From NCBI GenBank assembly GCA_004010535.1, contig RQYE01000001.1, forward strand, positions 1 to 64,000: 64,000 nt of DNA, given 5' to 3'. The notes under the pieces are model-generated. The model made no database searches and had not been told where the DNA came from. It was given only the letters and a program-made list of their open reading frames with translations. The translations under genes were made by a program, and so were the position numbers. Numbering within the stretch: the stretch's first letter is position 1; each line of letters begins with the position of its first letter. The stretch is from Coriobacteriales bacterium OH1046. Lineage in GTDB: Bacteria; Actinomycetota; Coriobacteriia; Coriobacteriales; Atopobiaceae. Below are positions 27,149 to 35,721 of this stretch, piece after piece.

Positions 27149-28828
27149 ATGTCTGTTGCAAATGCCATCCGCACCTGCTTCCCCCTTGCCGCTCGCGTCG
27201 TCGCCGACCGTGCGGAGGAGATCAACAAGCTCAACGTCTTTCCCGTGCCCGACGGAGACACCGGTACCAACATGTCGCTCACTTTGGGCACCGTCGTCGC
27301 CGAGGTCGAGGCGCTCCCTGCATCGGCTTCGATGCAGGATATCGCCAAAGCCATCACCCATGGCTCGCTCATGGGCGCCCGCGGCAACTCCGGCGTCATC
27401 ACCAGCCAGATCCTGCGCGGCATCGCCGAGGGGCTCTGCGACATCAAGGGCGACGAGATCACGCCCGCCGACATCGCCCATGCGTTCAAACGCAGCCAGG
27501 AGGTTGCCTTCCAAGCCGTGCGCAAACCCGTCGAGGGCACCATCCTGACGGTGCTCCGCGATATGGCGTCCAAGGCCGACTCCCTCAAAAAAACCAAGAA
27601 GTCCGTCTTCGATGTGCTCGACGACCTCGTGGTCGAGGCCTACGAGTCCGTCGCGCGCACCCCCGATCTGCTCCCCGTCCTCAAGGAGAACGGCGTCGTC
27701 GACTCCGGCGCCTTCGGTTTCGCCACCTTCTTCGAGGCGTTCGTCAGCGCGGTCGAGGGCAAGGCGGGCGAGCTGCGCGACTTCGATCCTACCGTCGAGC
27801 CGGTGTCTGCGGAGGATGCCAAGGCCCAGGTGGCGAGCGCCGTCGCCATCGAGCTCAACGACGATTGGGAGGGTTCCGAGTACCGCTACTGCACCGAGTT
27901 CCTCTTCCATGCCGCAGATGAATCCTTCGATGTCGATGAGAACCTGCGCTTCCTCTCCTCGCTCGGCGACTGCGAGCTGCTCGTGGGCGCGTTCCCCGAC
28001 TTCAAGATCCACGTCCACACCAACCGTCCCGACTATGTTCTGCGCCACATGATCCATCGCGGCCAGATCTTCGAGGTCTTCATCCATAATATGGATCTCG
28101 AGGCCAAGGATCGCACCGCTCGGATCGCCGCCGATAAGGCCGCAGCCGAGAAGGGCCCCCGCAAACCGCTCGGCCTCGTTGCCGTGGCCGCAGGATCCGG
28201 CGAGGAGGAGATCCTGGAGTCGCTCGGCGTCGACGTATGCGTCTCGGGCGGCCAGACCATGAACCCCTCGACGGCCGATATCCTCGCCGCAGTCGAGCAG
28301 GTCAATGCGGATGAGGTCATCATCCTCCCCAACAACGGCAACATCCGCATGGCGGCCGAGGCTGCGGCCGCCGCGTGCGATTCCAGCCATGTCATCGTGG
28401 TCCCCACGAAGTCCGTGCCCCAGGCCTTCTCCGCGCTCTTCGCCATCGATTTCGAGGCTTCCGCCGCCGAGAATGCCGAGAACATGTCCGACGCGCTCAG
28501 CGATGTGCGCGATGGCGAGGTCACCCATGCCGTGCGCGATTCCTCCGCCGCCGATGGCACCCCCATCCACGCAGGCGATATCATGGGCATCCAGAACGAC
28601 GACATCCTCGTCGTCGGGTCCTCGGTCGATCAGGTCGCCCTCGATCTCATCGTGAGGATGATGGACGAGGAGGAGGGCGATACGCTCACCATCCTCGCGG
28701 GTGCGGATATGGCCGACGCCGACTTCGCCGCCCTCGTCGGGCGCATCGAGGAGGCCTACCCCGATCTCGATATCGAATCCCACCGCGGAGAGCAGCCCCT
28801 CTATCCGGTGATCTTCTCGATCGAATAG
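27149..28828 (+). CDS. FakA/YloV-type DAK-domain fatty acid kinase
   Basis: A 559-aa protein with the Dak phosphatase/kinase (DhaL-type) N-terminal domain: NKLNVFPVPDGDTGTNMS carries the Asp ligands for Mg-ATP, and HGSLMGARGNSGV follows. The C-terminal part is the YloV/FakA domain, which works with a FakB fatty-acid-binding protein. Fatty acids are phosphorylated for use by PlsX/PlsY. plsX lies 5 kb downstream in the same direction, consistent with phospholipid precursor supply. The start follows a weak GAGAGGG site. Confidence 0.9.
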   Translation: MSVANAIRTCFPLAARVVADRAEEINKLNVFPVPDGDTGTNMSLTLGTVVAEVEALPASASMQDIAKAITHGSLMGARGNSGVITSQILRGIAEGLCDIKGDEITPADIAHAFKRSQEVAFQAVRKPVEGTILTVLRDMASKADSLKKTKKSVFDVLDDLVVEAYESVARTPDLLPVLKENGVVDSGAFGFATFFEAFVSAVEGKAGELRDFDPTVEPVSAEDAKAQVASAVAIELNDDWEGSEYRYCTEFLFHAADESFDVDENLRFLSSLGDCELLVGAFPDFKIHVHTNRPDYVLRHMIHRGQIFEVFIHNMDLEAKDRTARIAADKAAAEKGPRKPLGLVAVAAGSGEEEILESLGVDVCVSGGQTMNPSTADILAAVEQVNADEVIILPNNGNIRMAAEAAAAACDSSHVIVVPTKSVPQAFSALFAIDFEASAAENAENMSDALSDVRDGEVTHAVRDSSAADGTPIHAGDIMGIQNDDILVVGSSVDQVALDLIVRMMDEEEGDTLTILAGADMADADFAALVGRIEEAYPDLDIESHRGEQPLYPVIFSIE

Positions 28829-28840
28829 GATGCGGGCACC

Positions 28841-31000
28841 GTGGGGGGCGGCCTCAGCATTCCCGACGCCGGCGGACGCCTGAGCTGCAGCTGCTCATGC
28901 TCCGACAGCGTGCGGAGACTCCGCTATGTATCCGGTGCCCGGGGCGAGGCGCTCGAACGGCTGGGCATCATGCGCGTCTGCGATCTGCTCCTGCATGTCC
29001 CGCGCCGCTACCTCGATTTCACGCACACCACCAAGATCGCCTTCTGCGATGTCGGGCAGAAGGTCACGGTGGTCGGCACGGTGGACAAGGTGTCGCAGCG
29101 CCAGCCGCGTCCGCGCATGAGCATCGTGACGGTCGACGTCTTCGATGACACGGGCACGCTCACCGCGACCTTCTTCCGCCAGCCTTGGCTTGCCCAGCAG
29201 CTCCACGCAGGCGATATCATCGCCCTCTCGGGCGAGATCCTCTTCTACAAGGGTTTCAAGCAGATGAAGGCGCCGTTTATCGAGCAGCTCGAAAGTTCCC
29301 AGGAACAGTCCGATTACGCCCGCATCCTCCCGGTCCATCCCACAGGCGAGGGCATCACCGCCTCGTGGATGCGGCGCATCATGTCGGCGGCCCTGGCCGA
29401 TGTGGGGGATCTCTGCGATTTCCTCCCCTCCGCGCTCGTCGCCCGCCACGGCCTCATGACGCGTGCCCGCGCGCTTCGCGAGATCCATTACCCCGGCAAT
29501 CCCGGGAGCGCCCATGCGGCGCGCAGAAGGCTCGCCTACGATGAGCTGCTCTGCCTGCAGCTGGCGCTCCTCGCGCGTCGCCGCATCGACGTGGGCGGCT
29601 ACGAGCCCAAGCGCCACGCGACCGAGGGCCGGCACCTCTCGGCCCTCCTGGCCGCGCTTCCCTTCGAGCTTACCGGCGAGCAGGAGGATGCCGTCTCCGA
29701 CATCCTCGCCGATATGGCTGCACCGCGCATCATGAACCGCCTGCTCCTCGGCGATGTGGGCACGGGGAAGACCGCCGTCTGCGCCGTCGCGCTCGCAGCG
29801 GTTGCCGATTCGGGCATGCAGGCTGCCGTGATGGCCCCCACCTCGGTGCTCGCGCGCCAATATGCCGATAAGGTCGGGCCGCTCCTCGATAGGGCGGATG
29901 TGAGCTGGACGCTTATCACGGGATCCACGTCCGCGCAGGAGCGCGCTGCGGCATCCGGGCGCATCGGGGCGGGGGAGGTATGCGTCGTCTTCGGCACTAC
30001 GGCCATCCTCTCCGATGACATCGCCTTTGCGAACCTCTCGCTCGTCGTCATCGACGAGCAGCACCGTTTCGGCGTGAATCAGCGCGCCCTGCTGTACCAG
30101 AAGAGCTCGGGTGCCGACCTGCTCACCATGACCGCCACGCCCATACCGCGCACGCTCGCCCTCTCGCTCTACGGCGACGTGGACGTCTCGCGCATCAAGA
30201 GGCGCCCCGTGGCAGGTTCCCGTGTCGAGACCAAGGTCCTGACGCCCGAGAACCTCGATATCGCCTATACGGCCATCCGCGCTGCCGTGGAGCAGGGCCG
30301 GCAAGCCTATGTGATCTGCCCGGTCATCGACGCGGGCGATGAGGGTGCCGAGCTCGATGACGTGGTCGAGGGCGCGATCACCCAGGAGAGCCTCCATGCG
30401 GCCGCGTCCACCCGCGATGATCTTGCCCGCTCGGTCTTTCCCGATTACACGGTCGAGCTCTTGAACGGGCGCATGCCTGCCGCCGAGAAAGACGAGACCA
30501 TGCTCCGCTTCCATGCCGGCGAGATCGATGTGCTCGTCTCGACGACCGTCGTCGAGGTGGGCGTCGATGTGCCCAACGCCACGGTCATGCTCGTCTACAA
30601 TGCCGACCGTTTCGGCCTTGCCACCCTCCATCAGCTGCGTGGACGCGTGGGCAGGGGAATGCACGCCGGCATGGTCTTCTTGGAGAGCGCGGCGCGGAAA
30701 GGATCGATGGCGCGCACGCGCCTTTCGGCGCTCGAGAAGACCGCAGATGGTTCCGAGCTTGCCGATCTCGACCTCAAGCTGCGCCATGAGGGCGACGTGC
30801 TCGGATATCGCCAGAGCGGAGGGGTGACGCTCTCCATCGCGGACCTCGCCGCCGATCTCGATCTCATCGAAGCCGCGCATGCGGACGCGCGGTCTATCGC
30901 GCGCCTCGATCCGGCGCTCGGAGCCGCCGTTCACCGTCCGCTCGCCTATGAGATGCGCCGCCGCTTCTCGATCTACTTCGACGAGGCGGCGCGCTCATGA
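28841..31000 (+). CDS. recG: ATP-dependent DNA helicase RecG
   Basis: It remodels stalled forks and Holliday junctions. The 719-aa product has an N-terminal wedge/OB region (LRYVSGARGEALERLGI, then DLLLHVPRRYLDF), Walker A GDVGTGKT, the RecG-specific DEQHRFGV box in VVIDEQHRFG, and VSTTVVEVGVDVPN. GTG 28841 is the only supported start: the preceding stop is 12 nt upstream; its SD (AGGATGCGGG) is weak. Its stop overlaps the rsmD start by four bases (ATGA). Confidence 0.96.
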   Translation: MGGGLSIPDAGGRLSCSCSCSDSVRRLRYVSGARGEALERLGIMRVCDLLLHVPRRYLDFTHTTKIAFCDVGQKVTVVGTVDKVSQRQPRPRMSIVTVDVFDDTGTLTATFFRQPWLAQQLHAGDIIALSGEILFYKGFKQMKAPFIEQLESSQEQSDYARILPVHPTGEGITASWMRRIMSAALADVGDLCDFLPSALVARHGLMTRARALREIHYPGNPGSAHAARRRLAYDELLCLQLALLARRRIDVGGYEPKRHATEGRHLSALLAALPFELTGEQEDAVSDILADMAAPRIMNRLLLGDVGTGKTAVCAVALAAVADSGMQAAVMAPTSVLARQYADKVGPLLDRADVSWTLITGSTSAQERAAASGRIGAGEVCVVFGTTAILSDDIAFANLSLVVIDEQHRFGVNQRALLYQKSSGADLLTMTATPIPRTLALSLYGDVDVSRIKRRPVAGSRVETKVLTPENLDIAYTAIRAAVEQGRQAYVICPVIDAGDEGAELDDVVEGAITQESLHAAASTRDDLARSVFPDYTVELLNGRMPAAEKDETMLRFHAGEIDVLVSTTVVEVGVDVPNATVMLVYNADRFGLATLHQLRGRVGRGMHAGMVFLESAARKGSMARTRLSALEKTADGSELADLDLKLRHEGDVLGYRQSGGVTLSIADLAADLDLIEAAHADARSIARLDPALGAAVHRPLAYEMRRRFSIYFDEAARS

Positions 31001-31581
31001 GGGTGGTCGGGGGTATCTGGAAGGGCCGGTCCATCGATGCGCCGGGGGGCTGCGGCACGCGTCCGACGACCGACCGCACCCGCGAGTCGATCGCCTCATC
31101 GGTGCTCTCGTTCTTCGATCTCGAACTCGAGGGCATGTCCTGCCTCGATGCCTTCGCCGGTTCCGGATCGTTCGGCATCGAGATGCTCTCGCGCGGCGCC
31201 GAGCACTGCACGTTCATCGATTCCGATAAGCAGGCTATCAGGATCATCGGGCGGAACCTGCTGTCGCTGGGGGCTGCGTCCCCATCGTATCGGATCATCT
31301 GCGCCGAAAGCCGTAAGGCGATCCCCTCGCTTGCATCATCGGGAAGGCGCTTCGACCTCATCTTCCTCGATCCTCCCTACGCCATGGATGCTGTCGAGGT
31401 CGCTCATCTCGTCGATAGGCTCTATGCTGCGGGATGCGTCTTCGTGGATGCCCTTGCGGTCTACGAGCGCACAGCCGGCGCGCCTTCCCTCGCCGCCGCC
31501 CATGCCCGCCTCATCCGCAGCAGGAAGCTGGGCGGGACTGCAGTCGATTTCTATCGGATGGGAGATCATCATGGGTCATGA
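30997..31581 (+). CDS. rsmD: 16S rRNA (guanine966-N2)-methyltransferase RsmD
   Basis: A 194-aa SAM-dependent enzyme that methylates G966 of 16S rRNA. It begins MRVVGGIWKGR as usual. SAM site DAFAGSGSFGIEMLSRG and the catalytic IFLDPPYA (DPPY) are present. It overlaps recG by ATGA and coaD by 11 bases, so the three genes form an operon. Confidence 0.95.
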   Translation: MRVVGGIWKGRSIDAPGGCGTRPTTDRTRESIASSVLSFFDLELEGMSCLDAFAGSGSFGIEMLSRGAEHCTFIDSDKQAIRIIGRNLLSLGAASPSYRIICAESRKAIPSLASSGRRFDLIFLDPPYAMDAVEVAHLVDRLYAAGCVFVDALAVYERTAGAPSLAAAHARLIRSRKLGGTAVDFYRMGDHHGS

Positions 31582-32086
31582 CCGAGTCGGACACGTCTGC
31601 GTTCCCGGAACATTCGACCCGGTGACGTACGGCCATGTCGATGTCATCAGGCGCAGCTGCCGCCTCTTCGATCGGGTGACGGTTGCCGTTGCGGCGTCAT
31701 ACGGCAAGAATGGGACGGGACCCGCCTTCTCGCTCGACGAGCGCATCGAGATGGTCGAGGACGCGCTGGCCGAATGCGGCATCCCGGGGAATACCGAAGT
31801 CGTCGGCTTCGAGGGCCTGCTCGTCGACCTGTGCCACCAGATCGGCGCGGGCGCCGTGGTCAAGGGACTGCGCGCCATGACCGACTTCGAGTACGAACTC
31901 CAACAGGCCGACCTCAACAACCTCATGGCACCCGATATCGAGTCGGTCTACGTCATGGGAAGCCGCGATTACGGGTATATCTCGTCATCCATCGTGCGCG
32001 AGCTGGCCGCGCTCGGCCGCGACGTGTCGTTCCTCGTGCCCTCCTGCATCGAGCGACGGCTCGCTCGCCGTTTCGGTAGGGTTTGA
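31571..32086 (+). CDS. coaD: Phosphopantetheine adenylyltransferase
   Basis: The penultimate step of CoA synthesis: 4'-phosphopantetheine plus ATP to dephospho-CoA. The 171-aa product has the nucleotidyltransferase motif GTFDPVTYGHVD (TxGH), VVKGLRAMTDFEYEL, and the C-terminal ISSSIVRELAALG. ATG 31571 sits inside the end of rsmD after GGAGATC. The rsmD-coaD overlap is a conserved actinobacterial arrangement. Confidence 0.97.
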   Translation: MGHDRVGHVCVPGTFDPVTYGHVDVIRRSCRLFDRVTVAVAASYGKNGTGPAFSLDERIEMVEDALAECGIPGNTEVVGFEGLLVDLCHQIGAGAVVKGLRAMTDFEYELQQADLNNLMAPDIESVYVMGSRDYGYISSSIVRELAALGRDVSFLVPSCIERRLARRFGRV

Positions 32087-32201
32087 GAGGGTTTCTCCAC
32101 GTTGTGCGTGCTGGCTGGAAGTTCTGATACTATTACACTGATTATGGCTATCCATGATCGCGCGGCGCTTGCGTGCGGATGTTGATTGAAAGGAGCCCTG
32201 G

Positions 32202-32699
32202 ATGCAGCCAGGCGAGGAGATCGAGAGCTTGGTCGACGAGCTCGAGCAGATGGTAAGCGAGGCTCGCTCGCCCTTGACGGGCGGAGGCCAGAAGAAGATC
32301 GTGGACGCGCAGGATATCTACGAGATCCTTGACGAGATCCGCAGGGTGTTCCCGCAGGAGTTCTCCGATGCGCGCCGCATCCTCAAGGAGGAGGGCGAGA
32401 CGATCGCTCGTGCCCAGCAGCAGGCCGATTCCATCATCGCCGATGCCCAGCAGCAGGCTATGATCCTCGCCGGCGATCAGGAGATCGTGCGCCTTGCCCA
32501 GCAGCAGGCCGATGCCGTCCGCGATCAGGCGGCGCAATACGAGCGCGACACGCGTTACAACGCGGAGGAATACGCCGATACCGTTCTCGCCCACCTCGAG
32601 GATAACCTGAAATCCCTCACCAATTCGGTCTCCCGCGTCCGCCAGACGCTCGACGAGAATTCTGGCCCGCGCAACACCTCGAACAACGTTCCTTGGTAG
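32202..32699 (+). CDS. Coiled-coil protein similar to actinobacterial SepIVA (DivIVA-like)
   Basis: A 165-aa highly charged protein with repeated QQ(A)D heptad-like stretches (ARAQQQADSIIADAQQQAM, then LAQQQADAVRDQA), predicting a long coiled coil, and no membrane segment. Its position, after coaD and directly before a YceD-type gene, matches SepIVA (Rv2927c) of Mycobacterium, where it shapes septal peptidoglycan and membrane. ATG follows AAAGGAG by 7 nt. A TACTAT at about 32129-32134 may be a -10. Function is from position and composition. Confidence 0.7.
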   Translation: MQPGEEIESLVDELEQMVSEARSPLTGGGQKKIVDAQDIYEILDEIRRVFPQEFSDARRILKEEGETIARAQQQADSIIADAQQQAMILAGDQEIVRLAQQQADAVRDQAAQYERDTRYNAEEYADTVLAHLEDNLKSLTNSVSRVRQTLDENSGPRNTSNNVPW

Positions 32700-32707
32700 G
32701 TCCCTGA

Positions 32708-33274
32708 GTGAAGCCGTTCCCATACGCGCTCGATGAACGTCTCGAGCAGGCAGGCGCTACCCTGCCTTTCTCGGGCCATGCAGACGACGGTTCCTATCGT
32801 CTCGGCAGCCACGAGTTCTCGCTTCCATCGGGAATCGATTTCGATGTGGTGCTCACCAATGCGGGGGAGGGGATCCTCGTCACCGGCATGCTCCATGCTC
32901 GCGTCCTAGGCGTGTGCGATCGCTGCCTCGATCCTGCCGAGATGGATATCACCGCCGAAGTCGATGAGTACTATCTTTTCGAGGAACCCAGCCTGCGGGA
33001 ACGGGATGGGGATGATGATCTCGACTATGCGCTCGTGGCCTCCGATAACACCATCGACCTCGCCGAAGCCCTTCTCCCGGCGCTTTTGATGGAGACGCCC
33101 TTCGTCGTGCTGTGCCGCGAGGATTGCAAGGGCCTGTGCCCGATCTGCGGCGAGAATCTCAATGAGCATGATTGCGGCCATGCCGGACTCGCGGCCGAGC
33201 GACGCGCCGCATCCAACCCGTTCTCCGTGCTCGCAACCTTGAAGCTCGATGGGCAGGGGGAGCCTTCCCCGTAA
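32708..33274 (+). CDS. YceD/DUF177 family protein
   Basis: 188 aa, beginning at GTG 32708. The DUF177 core has CDRCLDPAE and a second cysteine cluster, CKGLCPICGENLNEHDC, near the C-terminus, probably zinc binding. YceD proteins are linked to ribosome or 23S rRNA metabolism and their genes usually sit just before rpmF, as here; the two are probably co-transcribed. It is 8 bp after the coiled-coil gene. Confidence 0.9.
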   Translation: MKPFPYALDERLEQAGATLPFSGHADDGSYRLGSHEFSLPSGIDFDVVLTNAGEGILVTGMLHARVLGVCDRCLDPAEMDITAEVDEYYLFEEPSLRERDGDDDLDYALVASDNTIDLAEALLPALLMETPFVVLCREDCKGLCPICGENLNEHDCGHAGLAAERRAASNPFSVLATLKLDGQGEPSP

Positions 33275-33384
33275 ATCTGGTGGATTCCGAAGCACGCCGC
33301 GTCCAAGCGTGGTATAGTATCCCGGTCAGAGACGATGAGCAAGGCCGCCCGCCCACGGGCGTGAGAGTCAAGAGAGGTCCGAAG

Positions 33385-33564
33385 ATGGCAGTACCTAAAC
33401 AGAAGAAGGGCCGCAGTGCCACGCATACCCGCCGTTCGGCTAACAGCAAGCTCGCTGCTCCGAGCCGTTCCATCTGCCCGCAGTGCGGCGCCCCCAAACT
33501 CCCGCATCATGTGTGCCCCAATTGCGGCTACTACAAAGACCGCGAGGTCATCGTCACCGAGTAG
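33385..33564 (+). CDS. rpmF: 50S ribosomal protein L32 (zinc type)
   Basis: 59 aa, MAVPKQKKGRSATHTRR at the start, the universal L32 N-terminus. The C-terminal zinc ribbon CPQCG and CPNCGYY is complete, the C+ form. ATG 33385 follows AGAGAGG. A terminator follows at 33591-33612. Confidence 0.97.
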   Translation: MAVPKQKKGRSATHTRRSANSKLAAPSRSICPQCGAPKLPHHVCPNCGYYKDREVIVTE

Positions 33565-33590
33565 CGGCGATGCCGAATATGCACGGCCGA

Positions 33591-33612
33591 CCGACCCTGC
33601 GGGGTCGGTTTT
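33591..33612 (+). terminator. Terminator between rpmF and plsX
   Basis: CCGACCC and GGGTCGG form a 7-bp stem around TGCG, followed by TTTTCG. It ends the rpmF transcript or attenuates into plsX. Confidence 0.75.
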
Positions 33613-33641
33613 CGTAAGGATCCCGAGGATGAGGAGTAGGC

Positions 33642-34634
33642 ATGATCAAGATCTGCGTCGATGTGATGGGCAGCGATAAGGACCCCCGCGAACTCATGAG
33701 CGGTTTGGCGGAGGCATTGGCTGCGGATAGCGACCTCGAGCTCCTGGTCGTGGGCGACGAGGGGATTGTCGTGCCCTTCGCCGACCCGCTCGACCGTGTG
33801 GAAGCCCTCATCTCGAAAAGCGTCATCACCATGGACGAGCATCCTGCGGATGCGGTCCGGAAGAAGAAGGACTCGAGCATCGTGATGGCTGCCAAGGCGG
33901 TTTCCGACGGCAGCGCGCAGGGCCTCTTCTCGGCGGGTTCCACGGGGGCCGTCCTCACGGCTGCGACCTTCGGCATCGGACGCATCAAGGGTATCAAACG
34001 ACCGGCTCTCTCATCTCCGCTTCCGGGCCTCCATGGCCATAAGACGATCCTCCTCGATCTTGGGGCCAATGCCGATGTCAAACCAGAATCCCTCGTCCAG
34101 TTCGCCCACATGGGCTCCGCCTATGCACGCGTCGCGTTGGGTGCGCACGATCCCACGGTCGCGCTCCTTTGCAACGGTTCCGAGGACACCAAAGGCTCGG
34201 AGCTGGCGCTTGCCTACCATGCGGCGCTTGCGGCAGACGATACGATCAACTTCGCGGGCAATGCCGAGGGAACCGATATCCTCACGGGCCCGTACGATGT
34301 CATCGTCTCAGACGGCTTCACGGCCAATGTGGCCCTGAAGACCCTCGAGGGCACGGCCAAGTTCATCTCGGCGCGGATCAAGGGGGGCGTTGCCGCTTCC
34401 AAGCGCGTTGCGCTCGGCGCCCTGCTCCTGAAGCCCACGCTGAAGGAGATCGCGTCCGATCTTTCGGGAGATGAGCAGGGTGGGGCGATCCTTCTCGGCC
34501 TCAAGGCCCCGGTTGTGAAGGGACATGGCGCGACGAGCGCAGAGGCATTCAAGAACGGTGTTCTCGCGTGCGCCGAGGCAGTGCGCGGCGGCCTGTGTGA
34601 AAAGATAGCCGACGCCTGCATGGGCACGCTGTAA
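33642..34634 (+). CDS. plsX: Phosphate acyltransferase PlsX
   Basis: It makes acyl-phosphate from acyl-ACP for the first step of phospholipid synthesis. The 330-aa product has the family motifs: CVDVMGSDKDP at the N-terminus, SAGSTGAVLTAATFGIGRI, LLDLGANADVKPE, and GFTANVALKTLEGTAKF. It starts at ATG 33642 with AGGAGT just upstream. It is directly followed by acpP, the common plsX-acpP order, though no fabD or fabG follows. Confidence 0.95.
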   Translation: MIKICVDVMGSDKDPRELMSGLAEALAADSDLELLVVGDEGIVVPFADPLDRVEALISKSVITMDEHPADAVRKKKDSSIVMAAKAVSDGSAQGLFSAGSTGAVLTAATFGIGRIKGIKRPALSSPLPGLHGHKTILLDLGANADVKPESLVQFAHMGSAYARVALGAHDPTVALLCNGSEDTKGSELALAYHAALAADDTINFAGNAEGTDILTGPYDVIVSDGFTANVALKTLEGTAKFISARIKGGVAASKRVALGALLLKPTLKEIASDLSGDEQGGAILLGLKAPVVKGHGATSAEAFKNGVLACAEAVRGGLCEKIADACMGTL

Positions 34635-34645
34635 GGGTAGAATAG

Positions 34646-34680
34646 ACCCGAGGCTACGTGCAGGTTGCAGGTGCTCGGGT
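34646..34680 (+). promoter_or_regulatory. Inverted repeat upstream of acpP
   Basis: ACCCGAG (34646-34652) and CTCGGGT (34674-34680) are exact reverse complements separated by 21 nt. TAGAAT lies just upstream at 34638-34643. It could be a weak attenuator or regulator site; no T-run follows, so a full terminator is doubtful. It is not a FapR-type site. Confidence 0.4.
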
Positions 34681-34707
34681 TCCCATATCCGCGACAAGGA
34701 GGACGGA

Positions 34708-34947
34708 ATGGATCGCAACGCTATTCTGGAGCGTGTCATCGAGATCGTGCTCGGTACCCTCGAAATCGGCGAGGACACCGAGGTCGACGAGGATACGAGC
34801 TTCAAGAGCCTCGGTGCCGACTCGTTCGATCTGCTCGAGTTGGTGACCAGCTTGGAGGATGAGTTCGACCTCACGTTCGATGACGAGTCCCTGGAGGAGA
34901 TCGCCACCGTGCGCGATGCGGTCGATGCCATCGAGAATGCGCAGTAG
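34708..34947 (+). CDS. acpP: Acyl carrier protein
   Basis: 79 aa, very acidic, one-domain ACP carrying fatty acyl chains on phosphopantetheine. The attachment Ser lies in LGADSFDLLEL (canonical LGADSLDxxEL, with Phe in place of Leu). It begins at ATG 34708 after ACAAGGAGG and is immediately followed by rnc, a usual arrangement. Confidence 0.97.
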   Translation: MDRNAILERVIEIVLGTLEIGEDTEVDEDTSFKSLGADSFDLLELVTSLEDEFDLTFDDESLEEIATVRDAVDAIENAQ

Positions 34948-34962
34948 GCAGGGGTTGTACGC

Positions 34963-35688
34963 TTGAGCATGCATGGCCGGCTGTCCCGGATCGAAGCGAT
35001 CTGCGGGCACCATTTCAAAGATCGGGAGCTCGTATCATCGGCCTTGACCCACCCTTCTGCCGTGGAGGGGATGAGGACCTCGGCCTCGTACGAGCGTCTC
35101 GAATTCCTAGGCGATGCCATTCTCGGCGCGCTCGTTTCGAGCTATCTGTACGGGCATTTCGATGAGATGGACGAAGGCGGACTCACCCGTCTCAAGATCT
35201 CCCTCGTCTCGGGCAGGATGCTCTCCGATGTTGCCGAGGAGCTGGGTATCGCCCCCTTGATCATCGTGGGAGATTCCGAGCGGGGGACGGGTGCGCGCGG
35301 CATGCATTCCGCGCTCGAGAACGTCTACGAGGCCCTCGTCGGGGCGCTTTTCCTCGATGGCGGCATCGAGGCGAGCCGCGCGTTCGTCGAACGCACGCTG
35401 ATCGTGCGCGTCACGCCCGAGCTGGCGAAGCGTCCCTTGAGCCCCAAGTCGCTGCTGCAGCAATGCACCCAGAAAGATCTCAAGTGCGCTCCAGCCTATC
35501 AGCTCGTCGGCCAATCGGGTCCCGCCCACAACCCGCTTTTCACCTCGGAGGTATCCGTGTGCGACAAGGTGGAGGGTACGGGGAGCGGTGCGACCAAGAA
35601 GGAGTCCGAGGAACATGCCGCCCAAGATGCCTTGGTGCGCCTCGGTTACATTGCAATCGATGACGACGAACGATCCGATGTCTCGTAG
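34963..35688 (+). CDS. rnc: Ribonuclease III
   Basis: It cleaves double-stranded RNA in rRNA processing. The product is about 240 aa. The RNase III signature ERLEFLGDAIL is intact, NVYEALVGALFLDGG follows, and the C-terminal dsRNA-binding domain ends with SGATKKESEEHAAQDAL. The start is TTG 34963 or ATG 34969 (two residues later). It precedes smc; the fpg gene that often lies between rnc and smc in actinobacteria is absent. Confidence 0.96.
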   Translation: MSMHGRLSRIEAICGHHFKDRELVSSALTHPSAVEGMRTSASYERLEFLGDAILGALVSSYLYGHFDEMDEGGLTRLKISLVSGRMLSDVAEELGIAPLIIVGDSERGTGARGMHSALENVYEALVGALFLDGGIEASRAFVERTLIVRVTPELAKRPLSPKSLLQQCTQKDLKCAPAYQLVGQSGPAHNPLFTSEVSVCDKVEGTGSGATKKESEEHAAQDALVRLGYIAIDDDERSDVS

Positions 35689-35721
35689 GACGTCGGAACC
35701 GTCGGGAGGGGCACGACCACC